64,000 nucleotides of DNA from Oscillospiraceae bacterium (GCA_017395935.1 JAFQNL010000020.1:1-64000), one strand, 5' to 3'; positions 24,357 through 34,057 are shown, numbered from the stretch's first letter. The notes: generated from the sequence alone by a model not told the origin. Numbers and translations are program-made.

Positions 24357-25138
24357 ACTATAAGCTGCTGATTGTAGAAGATGAAGATATTATCCGCCGG
24401 GGACTGGTCTACTCGGTGGACTGGCAGAGTCTGGGCTGTACCCAGATCCTGCAGGCTGCCGATGGTCAGGAGGCGGTGGAGCTGATCCGGACCCAGCGGC
24501 CGGATATCATCGTTATGGATCTGAATATCCCCTTCCTGAACGGGATCCAGGTGCTGGAGCAGTGCCGGGAGGAACAATCCTACAGCGCTATTATCCTCAC
24601 CGGTTATGGTGACCTGGCCTATGCCCGGCAGGCCTTCCGGGTGGGAGCGGTCCGTTTTCTGCTCAAGCCGGTAAACTTTGACGAGCTGGAGGAGGCGGTG
24701 GAGGCGGCCAAGGAGGACTGCCGCCGCCGGCAGGCCTATGACCGGCTTCGACAGGGCGAGGGAGAGGCGGAGCTGCCTGACCTGCTGGCGGAGGCAGAGC
24801 CGGAACTGGCCCGGAGCGACGTGATCCGGCGAATCCTTCAGGAGGTGGAGGCCCGCTACAGCGAGAAGCTTACCATCCGGGAACTGGCTACCCAGTTCCA
24901 TTACAGCGAGACCTTCCTGATCCATAAGTTTAAGGAAGAGATGAAAATGGGCTTTAACGGCTACCTGACCCGCTATCGCCTGCAAAAAGCGATGGGGCTG
25001 CTCGGCAGCGGTCAGGACCAGATCAACCAGATTGCTGAGCAGTGCGGCTTTCCCAATGTCAAGTACTTTAATACCGTCTTTCGCAAGCATGTAGGCTGTC
25101 TTCCCAGAGAATTCAGAACCATTTCCAACCGAAAATAG
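24353..25138 (+). CDS. YesN-type response regulator (receiver plus AraC HTH)
   Basis: A 261-residue regulator: receiver domain with E9/D10 acidic pair, phosphoacceptor D56 (IIVMDLNIPFLNG), Thr in ILTGYG and Lys in FLLKPVNF, then an AraC-type double helix-turn-helix from about 160 (LTIRELATQFHYSETFLIHKF and INQIAEQCGFPNVKYFNTVF). It is translationally coupled to the kinase. Its closest plausible target is the importer operon starting at 25320, which has its own promoter and is separated by a terminator. Confidence 0.92.
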   Translation: MNYKLLIVEDEDIIRRGLVYSVDWQSLGCTQILQAADGQEAVELIRTQRPDIIVMDLNIPFLNGIQVLEQCREEQSYSAIILTGYGDLAYARQAFRVGAVRFLLKPVNFDELEEAVEAAKEDCRRRQAYDRLRQGEGEAELPDLLAEAEPELARSDVIRRILQEVEARYSEKLTIRELATQFHYSETFLIHKFKEEMKMGFNGYLTRYRLQKAMGLLGSGQDQINQIAEQCGFPNVKYFNTVFRKHVGCLPREFRTISNRK

Positions 25139-25159
25139 AATAGACGCTGTTCATTAATG

Positions 25160-25203
25160 ACTGCATTGATGGCTGCCGAAAGGCCCATCAGTGCAGTTTT
25201 TTA
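25160..25203 (+). terminator. intrinsic terminator of the two-component operon
   Basis: ACTGCATTGATGG / CCATCAGTGCAGT (one G-T pair) with a 12-base loop and a TTTTTT tail. Confidence 0.85.
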
Positions 25204-25246
25204 TCCCTTTCCCACAGTTTATTTACCTTCCTTTATGAAAGTAGTT

Positions 25247-25255
25247 TGCTATAAT
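25247..25255 (+). promoter_or_regulatory. extended -10 promoter of the importer operon
   Basis: TGCTATAAT; the -35 region is poor (TTCCTT at 25228 with 16 bases), which fits a promoter needing an activator such as the YesN-type regulator upstream. Confidence 0.6.
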
Positions 25256-25319
25256 AGACATAACCCGGAATTGCCCGGAAAGAGAATTGTTGAAAGACAC
25301 AATACAAGGAGGAAATACC

Positions 25320-26414
25320 ATGAAGAAACTGCTTGCTATCCTTCTGGCCCTGGTTATGTGCCTGGGTCTGGTGGCCTGCGGCGCTGCTGATGAGCCTGCC
25401 GAAGAGCCTGCTGAAGAGCCTGCTGCCGAAGACGAGGCCCCTGCAGAAGAGCCCGCCGAGGAAGCTTCTGCCAGTGACAAGCTGGTAGTCTACTCTCCCG
25501 CTACTGAAGGCCAGATCAATACCGTCATCCCTCTGTTCGAAGAGAAGTACGGCATTAAGGTAGAAGTCATTACCGGCGGCACCGGCGAACTGCTGGCCCG
25601 AGTGGACGCCGAGGGCGACAACCCCTATGCTGACGTCATTTTCGGCGGCGGCGAGTCTTCTTACGCTGAGTACAAGCACGTCTTCCAGGACTATGTCAGC
25701 TCTGAGGACGCCAACCTCTCCGAAGGAGCCAAGAACACACTGGGCTACTGCACCAACTATTGCATGGACTCTGCCATCTTCATCGTCAATACCGATCTGG
25801 TGGGTGACATTGAGATCAAGGGTTACATGGACCTGCTCAACCCCGAGCTGAAGGGCAAGATCGCTATGCCTGATCCCACTGCCTCCTCCTCCGCAATGAT
25901 GCACATTGAGACCCTGCTGTCCGACTTCGGCGGCCTGAGCCTTGAGAACGAAGAGGGCTGGGGCGTTGTCTCTCAGCTGGTTGCCAATCTGGACGGCAAG
26001 CTGGCCTCTGGCTCCAGCGCTGCCTGGAAGAGCGTTGCTGACGGCGAGATGGTCGTTGCCCTGTCTTACGAAGAGGCTGGTATTATTCTGGCCCGTGACG
26101 GCGCTCCTGTTGAGGTCGTCTACCCCGAGGAAGGTACCGTCTTCACCCCCTCCACTGCCGGCATCGTTAAGGACTGCCAGAATCTGGAGAACGCCAAGCT
26201 GTTCATCGACTTCATCCTGAGCCAGGAAGTCCAGAACATCTTCTGCAACGAACTGGACGTCCGTCCCGTCCGTGATGACGTTTCTTATCCCGACTACTTC
26301 CGTCCCGCCACCGACGTTAAGACCGTTACCTTCGATCAGGCCTACGTCAACGAGCACAAGGAAGAGATCACCGAGAAGTACATGGACATTTACATTGAGG
26401 TCTATCCCGGCTGA
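25320..26414 (+). CDS. ABC importer solute-binding lipoprotein (ferric-iron/phosphonate type)
   Basis: A 364-residue lipoprotein. The signal peptide ends LVACG (lipidated Cys20), followed by a low-complexity Glu/Pro/Ala spacer (repeats of AEEP, about 22-50) and then a class II periplasmic-binding fold (LVVYSPATEGQINTVIPLFE, EVITGGTGELLARV, GGGESSYAEY, ALSYEEAGIILARDG). The fold matches the FbpA/AfuA/PhnS group. The paired Tyr residues that bind Fe3+ in FbpA are not obvious, so an anion such as a phosphonate, organophosphate or sugar phosphate is as likely as iron. First gene of an operon with the ATPase and double permease, separated from them by a stem-loop that may raise its own mRNA level. 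Start at 25320 behind AAGGAGG. Confidence 0.82.
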   Translation: MKKLLAILLALVMCLGLVACGAADEPAEEPAEEPAAEDEAPAEEPAEEASASDKLVVYSPATEGQINTVIPLFEEKYGIKVEVITGGTGELLARVDAEGDNPYADVIFGGGESSYAEYKHVFQDYVSSEDANLSEGAKNTLGYCTNYCMDSAIFIVNTDLVGDIEIKGYMDLLNPELKGKIAMPDPTASSSAMMHIETLLSDFGGLSLENEEGWGVVSQLVANLDGKLASGSSAAWKSVADGEMVVALSYEEAGIILARDGAPVEVVYPEEGTVFTPSTAGIVKDCQNLENAKLFIDFILSQEVQNIFCNELDVRPVRDDVSYPDYFRPATDVKTVTFDQAYVNEHKEEITEKYMDIYIEVYPG

Positions 26415-26439
26415 TCTTGACACCATTATCTGACCCATC

Positions 26440-26474
26440 GGGCCCCGGTTATCGCCAGGTATCCGGGGCCCTTC
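26440..26474 (+). terminator. intercistronic stem-loop (attenuator or mRNA stabiliser)
   Basis: GGGCCCCGG / CCGGGGCCC with a 14-base loop and a weak TTCAATG tail, between the binding-protein and ATPase genes. This layout usually lets the binding protein be made in excess. Confidence 0.7.
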
Positions 26475-26509
26475 AATGACCGAGCAACAAGCGAAAGGAA
26501 TGAGCCCTC

Positions 26510-27580
<1,071 letters not shown>

Positions 27581-27585
27581 CGGCC

Positions 27586-29238
27586 ATGAAAAATAACCAT
27601 CGCTTTCGGCTGGACGTCTGGGGCATTATTACCCTGATTGTTCTGGGCCTCTATCTGATCTTTATGGTTTACCCACTGGGCAACCTGATCAAGATGGCCT
27701 TTTATGGAGACGACGGCTTTACACTGGACAACTTTATCAAGTTCTTCTCAAAGCCGTACTACTCCTCTACATTGAAAAATAGCTTCACAGTCTCTTTCGC
27801 CGGTACCCTTACCTCGCTGCTGGTGGGTATCCCCATGGCTTATTTCTTCGCCATGTACAAGATTGTAGGCAAAAAGCTGCTTCGGATCCTTATTATTATC
27901 TCTTCCATGTCCGCTCCCTTTGTGGGCGCCTACGCATGGATCCTGCTGCTGGGCCGTAACGGCGTGATTACCAACTTTATCAAAGACATCTTTGGGATTA
28001 CACCGCCTGAGATCTACGGCTTCAACGGAATGCTGCTGGTCTTTACCAGCCAGCTCTTCTCGCTGGTCTTTCTCTATGTGGCCGGCGCGCTGAACAAGGT
28101 GGATAACTCTCTGCTGGAGGCCAGTGAAAACATGGGCTGCACCGGCACCCGGCGTTTTTTCAAGGTGGTCATGCCGCTGATTATGCCCACTGTCATGGCG
28201 GCTGCCCTGCTGGTCTTTATCCGCGCGCTCTCTGACTTTGGCACGCCTATGCTCATGGGTGAGGGTTACCGGACCTTCCCGGTCATCCTCTATACCGAGT
28301 TTGTAGGCGAAGTGTCCCAGAACAAGGGCTTTGCTTCGGCAATTGCCGTCATAGCCATACTGATCACCACTGTTGTTTTCTTCGGCCAGAACTATGTGAG
28401 CAACCGGAAGAGCTTTTCCATGAACTCCCTCCATCCCATTGAGGAAAAGCCCATTCATGGCCTGAAGTCTTTCCTGATCCACCTCTTCTGCTACAGCGTG
28501 GTTTTTATCGCCATGCTGCCCCAGGTCTATGTGGCCTACTGCTCCTTCCGGGCTGTCAGCGGATCCATTTACGTGGAAGGCTTCTCCCTCAACAGTTATA
28601 TCCAGATGTTCGATCGGCTGGGCAAGAGCGTGGAAAATACGATTATTCTGCCCCTGATCTCGCTGGTGGTGGTGCTGCTGATGGCAGTGCTGATCGCCTA
28701 CCTCTCTGTCCGCCGCCGGAATGTGCTGACAGGCACTGTGGACACGCTGAGTATGGTTCCCTATATCATTCCCGGCACCGTTGTGGGTATCGCTCTGGTC
28801 ACCAGCTTCAACCGTGAGCCCATCGCCCTCACCGGCACTGTCCTCATTATGGTAGTGGCGCTGGTCATTCGACGACTGCCCTACACCATTCGCTCCTCGG
28901 TGGCCATTCTCCATCAGATCCCGATTACCATTGAGGAGGCCGCCCTCTCGCTGGGCAGCAGCAAGATGAAGACCTTCTTCAAAATCACTGTACCTATGAT
29001 GTCCTCGGGCATCATAGCCGGCGCCATTTTGAGCTGGGTCACCATGATCGGTGAACTCTCCACCGCTATGATTCTCTACACCGGCCGGACGCAGACGCTG
29101 ACGGTGGCCATCTATACGGAGATCATTCGCGGCAACTACGGCATCGCCTCTGCCATGGCTACCGTACTGACCATCCTGACGGTCATCTCCCTGCTGGTCT
29201 TCAATAAGTTCAGCAAGAACGGCGAGATCACCATGTAA
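27586..29238 (+). CDS. ABC importer permease, two fused transmembrane domains (FbpB type)
   Basis: A 550-residue permease with about twelve membrane helices in two homologous halves (about 1-270 and 290-550). Each half has a cytoplasmic coupling (EAA) loop: LLEASENMGCTGTRRFFKVVMP in the first and EEAALSLGSSKMKTFFKITVP in the second, where the ATPase docks. Fused permeases of this kind are typical of the FbpB/AfuB ferric and PhnV-like groups. It follows the ATPase gene by 5 bases and ends the operon at a strong terminator. Confidence 0.92.
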   Translation: MKNNHRFRLDVWGIITLIVLGLYLIFMVYPLGNLIKMAFYGDDGFTLDNFIKFFSKPYYSSTLKNSFTVSFAGTLTSLLVGIPMAYFFAMYKIVGKKLLRILIIISSMSAPFVGAYAWILLLGRNGVITNFIKDIFGITPPEIYGFNGMLLVFTSQLFSLVFLYVAGALNKVDNSLLEASENMGCTGTRRFFKVVMPLIMPTVMAAALLVFIRALSDFGTPMLMGEGYRTFPVILYTEFVGEVSQNKGFASAIAVIAILITTVVFFGQNYVSNRKSFSMNSLHPIEEKPIHGLKSFLIHLFCYSVVFIAMLPQVYVAYCSFRAVSGSIYVEGFSLNSYIQMFDRLGKSVENTIILPLISLVVVLLMAVLIAYLSVRRRNVLTGTVDTLSMVPYIIPGTVVGIALVTSFNREPIALTGTVLIMVVALVIRRLPYTIRSSVAILHQIPITIEEAALSLGSSKMKTFFKITVPMMSSGIIAGAILSWVTMIGELSTAMILYTGRTQTLTVAIYTEIIRGNYGIASAMATVLTILTVISLLVFNKFSKNGEITM

Positions 29239-29275
29239 TCCAAGCCTGCCTGCGTCCACCTCACTCCGGACGCAA

Positions 29276-29316
29276 AACCCCCGCCGACAGTCCTCCGTCG
29301 GCGGGGGTTCCATTTC
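29276..29316. terminator. terminator between the importer operon and the PHP phosphatase gene
   Basis: AACCCCCGCCGAC / GTCGGCGGGGGTT with loop AGTCCTCC; the T-rich tail on the minus strand (TTTTGCG) also suits the convergent gene. Confidence 0.85.
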
Positions 29317-29331
29317 TGTGGGGGAAAAGAG

Positions 29332-30117
29332 TCAGATTCGGTGGTAGATGGGGTTTCCACCGCTGAAGGTGGCCAGCCAGGGAATGCCGGCGGCCTGAGC
29401 CAGTGCCAGCGCCTCCTGAAAACGGGCACCTACCCGCTCATAGCCGTGGGTGTCCGAGCCGATGGTAACGAACTGGCCTCCGAGCTGGCGGAAACGAGTG
29501 AAAATATCCAGCCCCCAGGGCGCGTCCTGCTGCCAGGAGGCGGTATTGATCTCCATGGCCTTGCCCTCCTCTGCCAGCTGGCGGAAGATCAGATCAAAGA
29601 TCTCCGGAGCGTGGGAGAGCCGAAGGGCCCGGTCGGGATAGGGGGCATACTTGGCTACAAAATCAAAGTGGCCCAGCACATTCATTTCCGGCAGAGTGGG
29701 AAGGGCGCGCCAGATGGTCTCTACATAGAGCTGATAGGCCTCCTGCTGGCTCTTGCCTTCGTAATAGGCGTCGGCCCAGGCGCTGATGCCGTCCACAGTA
29801 TGGACAGAGCCGATAATAAAGTCAAACTCGTGGCCGGCCATGGCCTCTCTGGCCTGCTGGGCACAGAGCGGATCCCGGAGACTGACCTCGGCACCCAGAC
29901 GGATCGTCAGACCGGGGAAGAGGGCACGCAGCCGCCGGATCTCTTCTGCCCGGGCGCTGAAGTCGGGCAGATGGACGACAGGGTGAAGATCGAAATCCAG
30001 ATGATCGGTAAAGCAGATCTCATCCAGTCCTTTGTTCATCGCCGACAGGGCGCTCTGCTCGGCAGAGGCCTCGCCGTCAAAGGAGAAGAATGTGTGCATA
30101 TGGTAATCGGCATACAT
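29332..30117 (-). CDS. PHP-family phosphatase, histidinol-phosphatase-like
   Basis: A 261-residue metal-dependent phosphoesterase of the PHP fold. The motif DYHMHTFFSFDG at the N-terminus supplies the first metal His residues. FTDHLDFD, LGAEVSL, DFIIGSVHTVDG, LGHFDFVAKY and a C-terminal TIGSDTHGYERVG supply the rest. HisJ/HisK-type histidinol phosphatases have this order and length; no other his gene is near, so the substrate remains open. The start at 30117 follows AAAGGGGGC; the frame extends upstream but crosses the promoter. Confidence 0.85.
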   Translation of the reverse strand: MYADYHMHTFFSFDGEASAEQSALSAMNKGLDEICFTDHLDFDLHPVVHLPDFSARAEEIRRLRALFPGLTIRLGAEVSLRDPLCAQQAREAMAGHEFDFIIGSVHTVDGISAWADAYYEGKSQQEAYQLYVETIWRALPTLPEMNVLGHFDFVAKYAPYPDRALRLSHAPEIFDLIFRQLAEEGKAMEINTASWQQDAPWGLDIFTRFRQLGGQFVTIGSDTHGYERVGARFQEALALAQAAGIPWLATFSGGNPIYHRI

Positions 30118-30138
30118 AAAAACGCCCCCTTTTTTTCT

Positions 30139-30147
30139 ATTATAGCA
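30139..30147 (-). promoter_or_regulatory. extended -10 promoter of the PHP gene
   Basis: TGCTATAAT on the minus strand, about 22 bp before the start; no good -35. Confidence 0.6.
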
Positions 30148-30184
30148 TATTTTTCTCCGGTCATCTACTGAATTTGGAAGAGAA

Positions 30185-30221
30185 GAAAAAATAGACCGGC
30201 AGCTATTTGGCTGCCGGTCTC
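30185..30221 (-). terminator. intrinsic terminator of the aldolase gene
   Basis: On the minus strand GACCGGCAGC / GCTGCCGGTC with a six-base loop, followed by TATTTTTTCTTC. Confidence 0.88.
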
Positions 30222-30284
30222 TGCAAAGGACTGGGTCACTGGGCTTGAAGAATTGGGGGGAAAAACGGGGAGGAGAAAAACGGA

Positions 30285-31151
30285 TCAATAGTAGAGATGA
30301 GCCTTGCCAGTGGTGCCCAGAAGATCAAACTTATGGAAGATGACTTCCTTCATGGCCTCGATGCAGGGAGGATAGATGGCGTCAGGCTCCCGGATATAGG
30401 GATCCTGCAGAACTTCGCGACACTTGCGGTAGAAGGGGTCCTTGATGTCGCTGGAGATGTTGATCTTGTTGATGCCCATACGGGAGGCGGCGGCAATCTC
30501 CTCGTCCCGGTTGGAAGAGCCGCCGTGGAGGACCAGAGGAATCTTGACAGCTTCCTTGATCTCCTTGAGCAGGTCCAGCTGCAGCTTGGGAATCATGCCC
30601 TTGGGATAGATACCATGGCAGGTGCCGATGGCGACGGCCAGACAGTCGACGCCGGTCTCTTCCACAAAACGGGCAGCTTCCTGAGGATCGGTGTAGCGAA
30701 TCTCCGTGCTGGACGTGGTGTCCATGTCCTGCTTGGTGGTGCCGATGGTGCCCAGCTCAGCTTCAACGGAAACATTGACTGCGTGGGCTACTTCACAGAT
30801 CTTCTTGGTCAGAGCCACGTTCTCCTCAAAGCTCTTGCTGGAAGCATCGATCATGACAGAGGTGTAGCCGCACTGGATGGCGGTCATGATCTGCTCCAGA
30901 GAGGAGCCGTGATCCATATGGATGCAGACGGGGACAGAGGCCTTGTGTGCCTCTTCTACGAGAGCGGTGATGAAGGAAGGACGGGCCAGCTCCAGCTCCA
31001 GAGGATGAACTTCGATGATCACGGGAGCCTTAGCTGCCTCGCTGGCCTCCAGAATACCGCGCATGATCATGCCGGTAGGAGTATTGAAAGCGGGAACTGC
31101 AAAATTGTGTTCGTTGGCCACAGCCAACATGGTTTTCATATTGACTAACAT
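30285..31151 (-). CDS. class II ketose-bisphosphate aldolase (first of two in the locus)
   Basis: A 288-residue Zn-dependent aldolase of the FbaA/GatY/KbaY family, which splits a ketose 1-phosphate or bisphosphate into DHAP and an aldehyde. HMDHG at 78-82 gives the catalytic Asp (D80) and a Zn His (H81); EAELGTIG holds the Glu region, GTCHGIYP the second Zn His, LHGGSSN the third and INISSDI the phosphate loop. Start at 31151 behind AGGAGGT. Its promoter shares an identical 17-bp sequence with that of the importer operon at 34152, so it belongs to the same regulon although it is transcribed away from the rest. Confidence 0.9.
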   Translation of the reverse strand: MLVNMKTMLAVANEHNFAVPAFNTPTGMIMRGILEASEAAKAPVIIEVHPLELELARPSFITALVEEAHKASVPVCIHMDHGSSLEQIMTAIQCGYTSVMIDASSKSFEENVALTKKICEVAHAVNVSVEAELGTIGTTKQDMDTTSSTEIRYTDPQEAARFVEETGVDCLAVAIGTCHGIYPKGMIPKLQLDLLKEIKEAVKIPLVLHGGSSNRDEEIAAASRMGINKINISSDIKDPFYRKCREVLQDPYIREPDAIYPPCIEAMKEVIFHKFDLLGTTGKAHLYY

Positions 31152-31265
31152 GGAATGATACCTCCTGCAGTAGATGCAGATCCGGTCCCGGGAGAACCAT
31201 CCGGGAGTTGAAGGCAGAGCCTGCGGATGGACCTGAAAAATTAAAAACAAGAACCGGTACTACAC

Positions 31266-31282
31266 TGTAATTATATTTTCAT
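31266..31282 (-). promoter_or_regulatory. 17-bp candidate RpiR operator over the aldolase -10 box
   Basis: ATGAAAATATAATTACA on the minus strand, identical in sequence and in position relative to the -10 box to 34045-34061. The imperfect palindrome TGAAAATATAATTACA fits the TGnAA...TTnCA form of RpiR-family operators. Confidence 0.7.
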
Positions 31283-31298
31283 CTATGCAAGTTGTCAA
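31270..31298 (-). promoter_or_regulatory. consensus promoter of the aldolase gene
   Basis: On the minus strand TTGACA, 17 bases, TATAAT, a perfect sigma-A match; leader of about 110 bases. The rest of the 31152-31589 gap is A/T-rich and holds a further operator-like sequence at 31413-31428 and the rpiR promoter. Confidence 0.85.
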
Positions 31299-31412
31299 GA
31301 AAAGCGAGAAAGAACTTTTTTGAAATTGTTCACATAAATGTCATCAAAGACGAAGAAATATCTGGAAAAGCAGGAAAAAACCACCGGCAAAAGTTTCGGT
31401 AGCGAAAATTGA

Positions 31413-31428
31413 GATAAAATATTTTCAT
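31413..31428 (-). promoter_or_regulatory. second operator-like sequence between aldolase and rpiR genes
   Basis: ATGAAAATATTTTATC on the minus strand shares its first ten bases with the 17-bp element and keeps an A/T-rich palindromic core. Confidence 0.4.
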
Positions 31429-31500
31429 GAACATGAACAAAAGAAAGTGCGGAAAAGAACGGGCAGGAGCACGAAATGTGTGACAAAAGCAGTGGATTGC

Positions 31501-31529
31501 TTGACAAGGGGGAAGGAATCTAATATACT
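31501..31529 (+). promoter_or_regulatory. promoter of the rpiR gene
   Basis: TTGACA, 17 bases, TATACT, about 60 bp upstream of the start codon. Confidence 0.8.
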
Positions 31530-31589
31530 TGAAAAGAATGAAGAAAAGTATTTTTCTCTTTTAAATTTTCAGCGATCGGTGATAGATGT

Positions 31590-32495
31590 ATGCAAGTGAT
31601 GTCCGACCCTTTTCTGATCATCAAATCCAACTATACTCAGTTTAATCCCGCCATGCAGCAGATCGCCGATCTGATTCTGACCCGGTCTCCTGAGCTGATC
31701 AACTCTACCATCGGCGATATCGCAGAGCGGGCCGGGGTGAGCAATGCCTCGGTAACCCGCTTCGTTCAGATGCTGGGCTATGATAACTTTAAGACGTTCC
31801 ATCGCAGCCTTCAGCACAGTCTGCTCTCCCACCGGCTGGCCTCCAAGGAACAGCAGAACGCCTCCTCGCTGATCTATGGCGGCGGGGTTCCCAATACCGA
31901 CGATCCGGAGGGCATCTGCCGCTATGTGATTGAGAGCGAGATTGAGATGCTCCGGGATACCCTCCAGCTTATGGACTTCAAGGTGATCAAACGGGTTGCG
32001 CAGAAGATTCTCAACGCCAGAAGCGTAATCTTTATCGGTGAGGGCCGTTCCTTTCTGGCCGCGCAGAGCGCCTTTACCCGGTTTGTCCGGCTGGGTGTAC
32101 TCTGCAGCGCCTTTGGCGATCTCCACAGTATGATCGCCGGCGTCTGCGTGCTGGACGAGCGGGATCTGCTGGTAGGAATCAGCAATATGGGTCGGTCCGG
32201 CCCGGTGAACCAGTGCCTCCAGTATGCCAAGGAAAAGGGAATCCCCACTGTGGCGGTGACCAGCGTGGGAGGCTCTCCGATTGCCAAGCTGGCTGATGAG
32301 CTTATCCTCACCGGTCTGAACTACGGTAACTTTGCCAATCGCTCTCAGGCCACCTTCTATGAGCCCGGCTCTGAAAACCTGCCTCAGTTCTCGGTTATCG
32401 ACTGCCTCTACCTGCTGGCCGGCAGTCTGCAGCAGAAGGGCTTTTTGGAGCGCTACTACGAATGCGCCAAGATGATCGACGAAGACCATGTCTAA
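31590..32495 (+). CDS. RpiR-family transcriptional regulator with SIS domain
   Basis: A 301-residue sugar-phosphate-responsive regulator. The N-terminal winged helix (about 15-80) contains STIGDIAERAGVSNASVTRFV. The SIS domain (about 125-265) has ARSVIFIGEGRSFLAAQSA and LLVGISNMGRSGPVNQCLQYA, where a phosphosugar would bind. RpiR proteins sense intermediates of the pathway they control. Its setting between an aldolase gene, a sugar kinase gene and a sugar importer, with shared operator-like sequences at those promoters, marks it as the local regulator. A second Met four codons in (31599) is an equally possible start; the ribosome site is weak. Confidence 0.9.
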   Translation: MQVMSDPFLIIKSNYTQFNPAMQQIADLILTRSPELINSTIGDIAERAGVSNASVTRFVQMLGYDNFKTFHRSLQHSLLSHRLASKEQQNASSLIYGGGVPNTDDPEGICRYVIESEIEMLRDTLQLMDFKVIKRVAQKILNARSVIFIGEGRSFLAAQSAFTRFVRLGVLCSAFGDLHSMIAGVCVLDERDLLVGISNMGRSGPVNQCLQYAKEKGIPTVAVTSVGGSPIAKLADELILTGLNYGNFANRSQATFYEPGSENLPQFSVIDCLYLLAGSLQQKGFLERYYECAKMIDEDHV

Positions 32496-32520
32496 GGCGC
32501 TCAACGAAATAAAACCGCTG

Positions 32521-32558
32521 AAAAGGCGGCAGAGCTTAGCTCTGCCGCCTTGTAATTT
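32521..32558. terminator. bidirectional terminator between rpiR and the kinase gene
   Basis: AAGGCGGCAGAGC / GCTCTGCCGCCTT with loop TTA; tail GTAATTTT on plus and TTCAGCGGTTTTATTT on minus. Confidence 0.85.
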
Positions 32559-32567
32559 TGTCTGCAG

Positions 32568-33767
32568 TCAGATCCCAATCAGATTGGGCAGCAGACCGCC
32601 CATAAAGGCGTCGCCCAGACCGATGGTAGTGGGATGGGAGACGGTGCTCAGATCCTTGCAGGGGACGCAGAGCAGCTTTTCCTCTCCCAGCAGCCCGGTC
32701 AGTGCCCGGGCAAACTCCAGTCCCCTCTGCTGGTCGGCCATGGCCAACGTCTGCTCGTAGTCCTTCCGGTCGAACCGGTCGCCCAGACGATAACGGGTGG
32801 CTGCCATGGCAATGCCGCCCCGCAGAGCCCGCTCGTAGCGGTGAGGCTGCTGGCCGTAGGCGATGGTCCAGTAGGCTGAATGGCAGACCAGAACGGGTAC
32901 CCCGATCTGCCGGTAGATCTCGCCAATGGCCTGAGCCATGGCCTCCGGATCCAGAATGTCAATCCGTCGGCCCAGTCGGTCCTGAAGCTCGTCTTCGTTC
33001 ATGCTGAAGAGGCGAAGATGAGGAGCCAGAGTGGAGGTGACCAACTGACGAACCTGGGGAGACTCAAAGCATCCGTCCTCCATCAGAGTAACCGCGTCCG
33101 GAGAGAGAGTCTTCATCATGGCGATGGTGGTTTCCATCCGATCCATGACCAGCTTCTCATCCCGCATCACGTTGTAACTGGCGGCCAGAAAAACCTTGGC
33201 GTCCCGGGTCAGCGGTCCGAATTCCGGCGTGATCTCCAACAGCATGCTGGGAGGATCGTGGGCGAAGATAACCCGGTTGGCCCGGGTAGTAGTGATGTCA
33301 ATTCCATTGGCCGAGATATGAGCTCCCACCGGATACTGAACAATGACATGGGGGTGGAAGTCCTCTCCTTCGTCCGGCACGCTGGCCACCCACTCCACTT
33401 CCTTTGGAATCAGGGCCCGGAAGTGCCGGTTCAGGCTGCAGGCGTGAAGGGTGCTGGGGATGCCGATCTGGCTCATGGCAATGGCGGCCCGGACAGCGGT
33501 GCCTCCCAGCGTGACCTGATAGGAAAAACGCTGGGCAAAGGAGCGCGTTACCTGACTGGAGGAGACAGAGCGCTCGGTACCGGTGCCCTGCGTCATATAG
33601 TAGAGCAGAACCAGGATCATATCCCGGTGAGAGGAAATGGAAACCTCTTCCTGGATCTCTTCCGGCCGGATATCAAAGCTGCGGATCATCTCCTCAATGA
33701 CCGCCGGATCCCACTTGAGCTCAAAGTCCACTGTGTTCTGGAAGCCCAGAGCGATCTGTCCTTTCAT
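32568..33767 (-). CDS. ADP-dependent phosphofructokinase/glucokinase family sugar kinase
   Basis: A 399-residue kinase of the ribokinase-fold ADP-dependent glucokinase/phosphofructokinase family. Landmarks are VTLGGTAVRAAIAMSQIGIP (sugar-site region, about 88-107), NRVIFAHDPPSMLL, FSMNEDELQDRLG and the C-terminal GLGD motif at 383-386 (catalytic D386). Archaeal members use ADP to phosphorylate glucose or fructose 6-phosphate; bacterial members are less common and their sugar is often unknown. It is divergent from the sugar importer and shares operator-like sequence with it. Start at 33767 behind AAAGGAG. Distinct from the FGGY and PfkB kinases 11-13 kb downstream. Confidence 0.75.
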   Translation of the reverse strand: MKGQIALGFQNTVDFELKWDPAVIEEMIRSFDIRPEEIQEEVSISSHRDMILVLLYYMTQGTGTERSVSSSQVTRSFAQRFSYQVTLGGTAVRAAIAMSQIGIPSTLHACSLNRHFRALIPKEVEWVASVPDEGEDFHPHVIVQYPVGAHISANGIDITTTRANRVIFAHDPPSMLLEITPEFGPLTRDAKVFLAASYNVMRDEKLVMDRMETTIAMMKTLSPDAVTLMEDGCFESPQVRQLVTSTLAPHLRLFSMNEDELQDRLGRRIDILDPEAMAQAIGEIYRQIGVPVLVCHSAYWTIAYGQQPHRYERALRGGIAMAATRYRLGDRFDRKDYEQTLAMADQQRGLEFARALTGLLGEEKLLCVPCKDLSTVSHPTTIGLGDAFMGGLLPNLIGI

Positions 33768-33807
33768 AGAAAAGCTCCTTTCACAGAGTTATAGTTCCGT
33801 TTCAATT

Positions 33808-33836
33808 ATCATAAACAGCGGGAAAAACTTTTTCAA
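33808..33836 (-). promoter_or_regulatory. promoter of the ADP-dependent kinase gene
   Basis: On the minus strand TTGAAA, 17 bases, TATGAT. Confidence 0.7.
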
Positions 33837-33838
33837 CA

Positions 33839-33854
33839 GGAAAACAAATTTTCA
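33839..33854 (-). promoter_or_regulatory. operator-like sequence upstream of the ADP-dependent kinase promoter
   Basis: TGAAAATTTGTTTTCC on the minus strand resembles the TGAAAATATAATTACA element of the aldolase and importer promoters. A weaker relative, TGAAATTACATTTTTC, starts near 33914 on the plus strand. Apart from these and the two promoters the 33768-34151 gap is A/T-rich without other recognisable content. Confidence 0.4.
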
Positions 33855-34028
33855 CAGGTGTAATAGTTCACAAAAATAAGGAGCGTTTTTCTCTAATTCT
33901 GACAAATAGATTTATGAAATTACATTTTTCGCTAAAAGTGGAGTGAAAATGAAATATATGAAACGTTTTACGGAACATACAGGCCGAAAAGGAAGTCTTA
34001 CAGAGAGAGGTTTTGGTAAAAAATACAC

Positions 34029-34057
34029 TTGACACTCCGGCTACATGAAAATATAAT
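34029..34057 (+). promoter_or_regulatory. consensus promoter of the sugar importer operon
   Basis: TTGACA, 17 bases, TATAAT, identical in boxes and spacing to the divergent aldolase promoter at 31270-31298. Confidence 0.85.

Noticed and set aside
25380-25470. Short tandem-like repeats in the two binding-protein genes, considered as a CRISPR or direct-repeat element
   Set aside because: They are in-frame codons for Ala-Glu-Glu-Pro spacers in lipoproteins, without uniform spacers.
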